Assembly (NCBI GenBank): GCA_020345945.1
Contig: CP070773.1
Location: forward strand, 721,592 to 731,695
Direction of reading: 5' to 3'
DNA: 10,104 nt
Source: Candidatus Bathyarchaeota archaeon
GTDB lineage: Archaea > Thermoproteota > Bathyarchaeia > RBG-16-48-13 > GCA-020345945
Shown piece by piece: positions 6,137-10,104 of the stretch; position 1 is the stretch's first letter, and every line of letters starts with the position of its first letter. The position numbers and the translations under genes are program-made. The notes beneath the pieces are model-generated. The model had not been told where the DNA came from. It searched no databases and saw only the letters and a list, made by a program, of their open reading frames with translations.

Positions 6137-8596
6137 TCACCTCCTCTCTTCATTCGTGTAACTGGGGCGTATATTGACTTTCCTTAGTAGGTTCGCGTTT
6201 GTCACGACTGTCACTGAACTGGTGGCCATCGCTATCTCTGCAATAACCGGATGGGCCAATCCAAGCATCGCTGCTGGGAGGGCAAGGATATTGTAGGAGA
6301 AGGCCCAGAATAGGTTCTGTCTGATCTTTCGGAAGGTTGCTTGTGAGAGTTTTATCGCGGTCACTACACTTGATAGGTCTCCTCTTACGAGAGTTACGTC
6401 AGACGATTCGATAGCGATATCTGTCCCTGTCCCTATGGCGATACCTACGTTCGCTGCGGTTAGAGCTGGGGCGTCGTTGATACCATCGCCTACCATGGCC
6501 ACAGTCTCTCCACTCTTCTGCAGCTTCTGAATCTCATTGACTTTTTGGTCAGGTAATACTTCAGCTAGTACTCTTGAGATGCCTATCTTCTTGGCGATGG
6601 CTTCTGCGGTTCGCCAATTGTCTCCTGTCAACATTGTAGTCTTGAATCCCATCCCCTCGAGTTCCTTTATCGCATGTACTGAGTCGTCCTTCAGGGTATC
6701 AGCAACAGCCACGATACCCAATATCTCTCCTCCCAAGGAGACAATCATAGCTGTTTTTGCCTCGTCTTCAAGTTTGGTCAAGTCCCTCTCCAAGGGTTCG
6801 TAGTCTACTCCTTCCTCCTTCATCAGTTTCCTATTTCCAACGAAGGCCGTCTTTGGAGGAGATAATTTGATCTTCGCCTTTACACCTCGTCCCGTTATCG
6901 CCTCAAACCCTTCAGCCTTGTAGAGTTCAAGATTCTGATCCCTCGCTTTTCTCAGGATGGCTTCTCCCAACGGATGCTCCGATCCGACTTCAATGCTAGC
7001 CGCAATACGAAGGACCTCCTCCTTTGTATGTCTATTTGCCGAAACAATATCGGTCACCTCGGGTTTGCCTTTTGTGATAGTTCCTGTCTTATCAAAGACG
7101 ATGGTGTCAACTTCTCTAAGGGTCTGGATGGCTTCTCCACGACGTATTAGTACTCCGTTCTCGGCTCCCATTCCGCTCGCGACCATGAGGACTGTGGGGG
7201 TTGCGAGTCCTAAAGCGCAAGGGCAGGCTATCACGAGAGTCGCCACTAATGCAAAGATTGCTAGAGTGAAATCTCCTAGGTTTGGGTCAACCCATGGGAG
7301 GAACTGCTGCGCCCAGATGCCTACAAGTCTCATTTGGTCAGGAAGTAACATCCAGAGAGCAAAGGAAACTGCGGCAAGTAATAGAACTGCAGGGACGAAG
7401 TAGCTGGTTACCTTGTCGGCAAACTCTTGGATCGGAACCTTGGAACCTTGGACCTCTTCTACCATCTTGATAACTTGGGATAGGAATGTATCTTGTCCTA
7501 TCTTGGTAGCCTTGACCTTTAACATTCCTCGTTGATTGATAGTTGCTCCGATGACCTCGTCATCAACTCCTTTCTGCACTGGCATTGACTCTCCTGTAGC
7601 CATAGACTCGTCGACAGCGCTCTGTCCTTCTACCACCACACCGTCGGTGGGTATCTTCTCGCCAGGTCTGATGACCATGATATCGCCAACTTGGACTTCG
7701 TCGATTGGAACCTCTCTTTCTTTTCCATCGACTAGAAGTCGTGCAGTCTTGGCCTCCAATTCGAGTAGTTTTCTTATAGCCTGGGAGGCTCTGCCCTTAG
7801 CTTGAGCTTCTATATATCTTCCTGTAAGGTGAAAGGACATGATCATGGCGGCGACTCCTGCGTAGTTTTCGATGGGGCTGAAGAAGACTGCAGGACCTGT
7901 GACGAAGGCTGTGGAGGTGCCTAGTGCAATAAGGACGTCCATATTTGGTGTGCCATGAGAAGCGGCTCTTACTGCTGAGAGGAGGGTCTCCTTGCCTGAC
8001 CAGAACATCACAGGGACCGCTAGAAGTATTATTCCAAGAGTGTTGAGAGAACGGTTCGGCCATGATATCCCAAGGAGCATCTCAGGAATCATCCAGAGTA
8101 TGATTGGTATTGTAAAACCCCATGCTACAAGCATCTTGCGTCTTGCTTCCTGGAACTTTCGTTGTTCTTCTTCAACCTCTCTCTCGTACCTGGCTTCACC
8201 TTCTTCTCGACCAAGTACCTTGTAGCCAGTGCTTTCTATAGTGTCGCGTATGGTTTCATAGTCAGTCTCTTGGAGCTCGTATGTTATGACAGCCTTCTCG
8301 GACGCAAGATTGACGTTGGCTTCCACAACTCCTTCAGTCTTCCTTAGGGCGTTTTCTATAGTCTGAGAGCAGGACGCGCAGGTCATTCCCCCTATTCTTA
8401 CTATTGTCTTCCTTGTCTCTAGATCTGCATCGTAACCAGAATTTTGAACAGTCCTGATCAGTTCATTCTTGTTTGTGGCTTCTGAATTGTATGTCACATA
8501 AGCTTTCTCCGAGGCAAGATTGACAGTTGCCTCCTTGACTCCAGAGTGTTTTTTCAGGGCTCCCTCTATTGTCTGGGCACAACTGGCACAAGTCAT
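6137..8596 (-). CDS. copA: Cu(I)-exporting P1B-type ATPase CopA, two N-terminal HMA domains
   Basis: This membrane pump exports Cu(I) using ATP. Counting from the ATG at 8596 (819 residues), the parts are: HMA domain 1 (C3-A-S-C6), HMA domain 2 (GMTCASC, C73/C76), membrane segments from about 155 on, phosphatase loop TGES at 334-337, transport site C458-P-C460, phosphorylated aspartate in D502-KTGT, the HP nucleotide-site motif at 541-542, TGD at 657-659 and GDGINDAP at 703-710. Y768-N769 and M790...S793-S794 in the last two membrane segments are the Cu(I) P1B-1 signature. The ATG at 8596 is not the true start. It deletes the first strand and the Gly of HMA 1, and the open frame upstream continues with TLNIKG for at least 28 codons to about 8680, yet has no ATG, GTG or TTG. 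The pump is followed by the YHS gene and is divergent from the TRASH regulator, the archaeal cop arrangement. Confidence 0.96.
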   Translation of the reverse strand: MTCASCAQTIEGALKKHSGVKEATVNLASEKAYVTYNSEATNKNELIRTVQNSGYDADLETRKTIVRIGGMTCASCSQTIENALRKTEGVVEANVNLASEKAVITYELQETDYETIRDTIESTGYKVLGREEGEARYEREVEEEQRKFQEARRKMLVAWGFTIPIILWMIPEMLLGISWPNRSLNTLGIILLAVPVMFWSGKETLLSAVRAASHGTPNMDVLIALGTSTAFVTGPAVFFSPIENYAGVAAMIMSFHLTGRYIEAQAKGRASQAIRKLLELEAKTARLLVDGKEREVPIDEVQVGDIMVIRPGEKIPTDGVVVEGQSAVDESMATGESMPVQKGVDDEVIGATINQRGMLKVKATKIGQDTFLSQVIKMVEEVQGSKVPIQEFADKVTSYFVPAVLLLAAVSFALWMLLPDQMRLVGIWAQQFLPWVDPNLGDFTLAIFALVATLVIACPCALGLATPTVLMVASGMGAENGVLIRRGEAIQTLREVDTIVFDKTGTITKGKPEVTDIVSANRHTKEEVLRIAASIEVGSEHPLGEAILRKARDQNLELYKAEGFEAITGRGVKAKIKLSPPKTAFVGNRKLMKEEGVDYEPLERDLTKLEDEAKTAMIVSLGGEILGIVAVADTLKDDSVHAIKELEGMGFKTTMLTGDNWRTAEAIAKKIGISRVLAEVLPDQKVNEIQKLQKSGETVAMVGDGINDAPALTAANVGIAIGTGTDIAIESSDVTLVRGDLSSVVTAIKLSQATFRKIRQNLFWAFSYNILALPAAMLGLAHPVIAEIAMATSSVTVVTNANLLRKVNIRPSYTNEERR
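8281..8596 (-). repeat. Tandem duplicated HMA-domain coding repeat within copA
   Basis: The two HMA units start 70 codons apart. Residues 1-36 and 71-106 of the ATPase share about 27 of 36 positions, including MTCASC, QTIE and VNLASEKA, and the DNA keeps matching runs such as caagattgac. This is closer than unrelated HMA domains usually are and suggests a fairly recent internal duplication or gene conversion. Confidence 0.7.
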
Positions 8597-8684
8597 ACCC
8601 TTTATGTTGAGGGTAGCTTTTCCTTCTTTGCTCTGTTTTACTACAATCTGCTTGCCACTCTTCCTCTTGGTTATCTCAATCCAT

Positions 8685-8718
8685 CTCCTTTCTCTCAGTG
8701 TTTCTTACCCTAGTTTTA
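8685..8718 (-). promoter_or_regulatory. copA promoter and ribosome site
   Basis: On the minus strand CTTAAAAC (about 8712-8719) is a TATA-like box. Initiation about 25 bases on would fall near 8688-8690, at AGAAAGGAG and immediately before an ATG at 8684-8682. That ATG is one base out of frame with copA (ATG GAT TGA). The in-frame alternative at this spot is ATT at 8680-8678. Confidence 0.4.
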
Positions 8719-9145
8719 AGGAAATCTGTTCCTGTCGACCATAATTGGAAGTCTCTCTTCAAAGATAGATGTTACTTCTTTCGATAGTTTGATCTTACCA
8801 TCTCAGTATTGAGAGAGGTTTCTCGACACTGAACATAATAATATCTGAGCACTAAAGTCTGGTTGTTAAGATTCTGCATGTCTGCTGGCGGAATTCCTAA
8901 AGATTGAGAAGTCTTTGACATATGGAATTACGGAAAAGAGAAATTTGAAGCCTTTTCTCGATAGAAAAAGGGGCTGTAATGCTTTACATGCCCACACTGC
9001 TCTGGTTTACTAGAGAATTTAACCTGTGTTTGAGTTTTCTTTATTGTTCTGTGATTTAGAACACTTGGTTCACTGTTTTCCTCAAGTTATCTGGTGTATT
9101 GGATTGGATTATGAGAGTATTTAGTTGGATCCCCTTCTCCCCATC
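8708..9145. other. Long divergent cop intergenic region, no gene seen
   Basis: About 0.5 kb separates the copA 5' end from the regulator. All six frames have frequent stops and nothing coding-like. It is AT-rich. It holds the copA TATA-like box at its left edge, a strong hairpin at 8949-8975, and short TTGGAT direct repeats at 9099-9110 and 9125-9130 before the regulator TATA box. Gaps elsewhere in the window are 14-210 bases, so the length here suggests regulatory sites or an unrecognised RNA. Confidence 0.6.
8949..8975. other. Hairpin in the cop intergenic region
   Basis: AGCCTTTTCT, loop CGAT, then AGAAAAAGGGGCT. The right arm is the complement of the left with three extra bases as bulges, giving a stem of about ten pairs. 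It ends no known gene, since the nearest genes on both sides point away. It could be a structured RNA element, a protein-binding site or chance. Confidence 0.3.
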
Positions 9146-9151
9146 TATAAA
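9146..9151 (+). promoter_or_regulatory. TATA box of the TRASH regulator
   Basis: CTATAAAC is a clean archaeal TATA box. Initiation about 25 bases later (near 9172-9176) gives a leader of about 30-35 bases that contains the GAGGAGGG ribosome site at 9193-9200. This supports a protein start just after 9200 rather than at the first ATG at 9259. Confidence 0.55.
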
Positions 9152-9192
9152 CTCTTAAATGATTGAGATAGTCCCATTACAGTCCACAGAAA

Positions 9193-9200
9193 GAGGAGGG
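9193..9200 (+). promoter_or_regulatory. Shine-Dalgarno site pointing to a CTG start
   Basis: GAGGAGGG ends 7 bases before CTG at 9208, an ideal spacing. No ATG, GTG or TTG exists in frame between the upstream stop (TAG at 9169) and 9259. The site would be useless to the ATG at 9259, which is 58 bases away. Confidence 0.6.
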
Positions 9201-9207
9201 TCTGCTT

Positions 9208-9843
9208 CTGTCACATCGTAGAATAGACGAGACTGATATCAGGATTTTAAGGGCACTCATGGGGGATGGTAGAATGTCTTTTCAACAAATCGCGAAGTCA
9301 GCATCGGTGAGCACACCTACAGTGCAAAGCCGAGTGCGACGTTTGATCAATACAGGCGTAATAAAGAAGATTGCCCCTATCTTGGACTTGGAGAAGATTG
9401 AGGAACACGTATTGGCAGTAGTGGAGGTGAAAGTTGAGGCATCCAGTCTCTCCGATGTACTCGACAAGCTTGCAGATCTTGAGGAGGTAAGAAACGTCTA
9501 CGCTACTACCGGCGAGTATAATGTGCTGTTTTCGGTGGTCTCCGATAGTATTAGAGCATTACAGGACTTTTTGACGGATAGGATTTCTACGATTCCTGGG
9601 ATCTCCTCGCTTTCGTATCGTGTAGTCACAAGAATTGCCAAGGATGATCCAGGAGTACCGTTGCGTCCAGGTTTAGGAATTCGTTTGACCTGTGATGAGT
9701 GCGGAAAGGAGATATTGGGTGAACCAGATATCATGAAGGTAGGCGAGGGTACACGCTACTTCTGTTGCAAAACATGCCTCGCCAGATATAAGGAGAAGTA
9801 TGGTTCCCGCCTTCAGAGGCTTCAAGAGTCCGGGACATTATGA
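9208..9843 (+). CDS. copT: Lrp/AsnC-like copper-responsive regulator with C-terminal TRASH domain (CopT/CopR type)
   Basis: A DNA-binding metal sensor. Counting from CTG at 9208 (211 residues), the parts are: an AsnC-type winged helix at about 6-55 (IDETDIRILRALMGDGRMSF, then STPTVQSRVRRL as recognition helix), an Lrp-like alpha-beta ligand/oligomer domain at about 60-145, and a TRASH domain at about 158-200 with C162-x2-C165, then the FCC-x2-C group C186, C187, C190. This is the CopT/CopR architecture of archaeal cop clusters, in which the TRASH cysteines sense copper and control copA; whether this one represses or activates cannot be read. The first ATG (9259) would delete helix 1 of the DNA-binding domain, so I place the start at CTG 9208 behind a GAGGAGGG site; CTG at 9202 is the alternative. 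It is divergent from copA and ends 14 bases before the convergent MFS gene. Confidence 0.9.
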   Translation: MSHRRIDETDIRILRALMGDGRMSFQQIAKSASVSTPTVQSRVRRLINTGVIKKIAPILDLEKIEEHVLAVVEVKVEASSLSDVLDKLADLEEVRNVYATTGEYNVLFSVVSDSIRALQDFLTDRISTIPGISSLSYRVVTRIAKDDPGVPLRPGLGIRLTCDECGKEILGEPDIMKVGEGTRYFCCKTCLARYKEKYGSRLQRLQESGTL

Positions 9844-9857
9844 ATCCTGGATGGAAT

Positions 9858-10104
9858 CTATTTTAACAAGAAGTGGAAAAGGATCACGCCGGCTACCCCG
9901 ACTGTTCCTCCGAACAGAAATACTGAGCCGATACCTAAAGTCTCCATCATACTTCCAGCGATAAGGGGACCCATCATCATTCCAATACCCATTGCGACAT
10001 TGAATATGCTCATCATGGAGGCCATACCATAATCTCTCCCTAACTCGGTTGCTATCGCCCCGATCGCTGGCATCATGACAGACCAGCATATTCCAGTGAT
10101 AACT
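9858..10104 (-). CDS. MFS transporter, C-terminal end (partial, runs off window)
   Basis: Only the last 81 or so residues are present, and the frame is open to the window edge. The sequence reads VITGICWSVMMPAIGAIATE, then a short charged loop (LGRDYGMASM) and two very hydrophobic Gly/Met-rich helices (FNVAMGIGMMMGPLIAGSM and GIGSVFLFGGTVGVAGVILF), ending FHFLLK. The A-x-G-x-G-x-x-x-GP-x-x-x-G pattern in the penultimate helix is typical of the second half of major facilitator drug/sugar-type exporters. The substrate cannot be told. It converges on the TRASH regulator with a 14-base gap and is probably outside the copper unit, though an exporter next to a metal regulator is worth checking once the rest is seen. 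Confidence 0.8.
   Translation of the reverse strand, partial: VITGICWSVMMPAIGAIATELGRDYGMASMMSIFNVAMGIGMMMGPLIAGSMMETLGIGSVFLFGGTVGVAGVILFHFLLK

Noticed and set aside
6537..8744. Several plus-strand frames of 60-148 codons opposite copA.
   Set aside because: They are antisense shadows of the copA frame; none shows a domain, ribosome site or sensible composition.
8808..8835. Interrupted inverted repeat (CAGT...GAGA / TCTC...ACTG) considered as a CopT operator.
   Set aside because: Four-base arms broken by a mismatched internal loop, and about 100 bases from the copA promoter.

Overview
The window looks like chromosomal DNA from an archaeon. The main evidence is a TRASH-domain copper regulator divergent from a CopA ATPase (the archaeal cop layout), a small archaeal-type zinc-ribbon protein, a C2H2 zinc finger in a membrane protein, TATA-like boxes about 25-35 bases before several starts, and frequent AGA/AGG arginine codons. 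A TACK-type lineage such as Bathyarchaeia is possible, but I cannot place it from sequence alone. There are no rRNA, tRNA, CRISPR or transposon signals.

Layout. 151-1089 (+): thioredoxin reductase. 1161-1655 (-): an FMN-type split-barrel flavoprotein, convergent with it. 1807-2067 (+): a small zinc-ribbon protein, divergent from the flavoprotein. 2240-3496 (+): a nickel-pincer lactate racemase (LarA) family enzyme with the whole catalytic residue set. 3706-5514 (+): an unrecognised 602-residue membrane protein with a classical C2H2 finger between membrane segments 3 and 4 and a large C-terminal domain predicted to lie outside the cell. 5577-5901 (+): tandem TATA-like boxes, then a weak small membrane ORF that may be the tail of a frame-disrupted gene.

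Copper block. A 48-residue YHS/TRASH-like protein (5986-6132, -) lies four bases after the stop of the Cu(I)-exporting ATPase CopA (6137-8596, -), with its ribosome binding site inside the end of copA. About 0.5 kb of non-coding DNA separates copA from a divergent Lrp/AsnC-like regulator with a C-terminal TRASH metal-sensing domain (about 9208-9843, +). The simplest reading is a self-contained copper-response unit: TRASH regulator (sensor), CopA (exporter) and YHS protein (possible metal carrier). The end of an MFS transporter (9858-10104, -) converges on the regulator.

Main oddities. Neither copA nor its regulator has a canonical start codon at the position its first domain demands. The regulator seems to start at CTG behind a good Shine-Dalgarno sequence. 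The copA frame stays open 28 codons upstream of its first ATG with no ATG, GTG or TTG, while a well-placed ATG sits one base out of frame. The 602-residue zinc-finger membrane protein is the least explained gene here.
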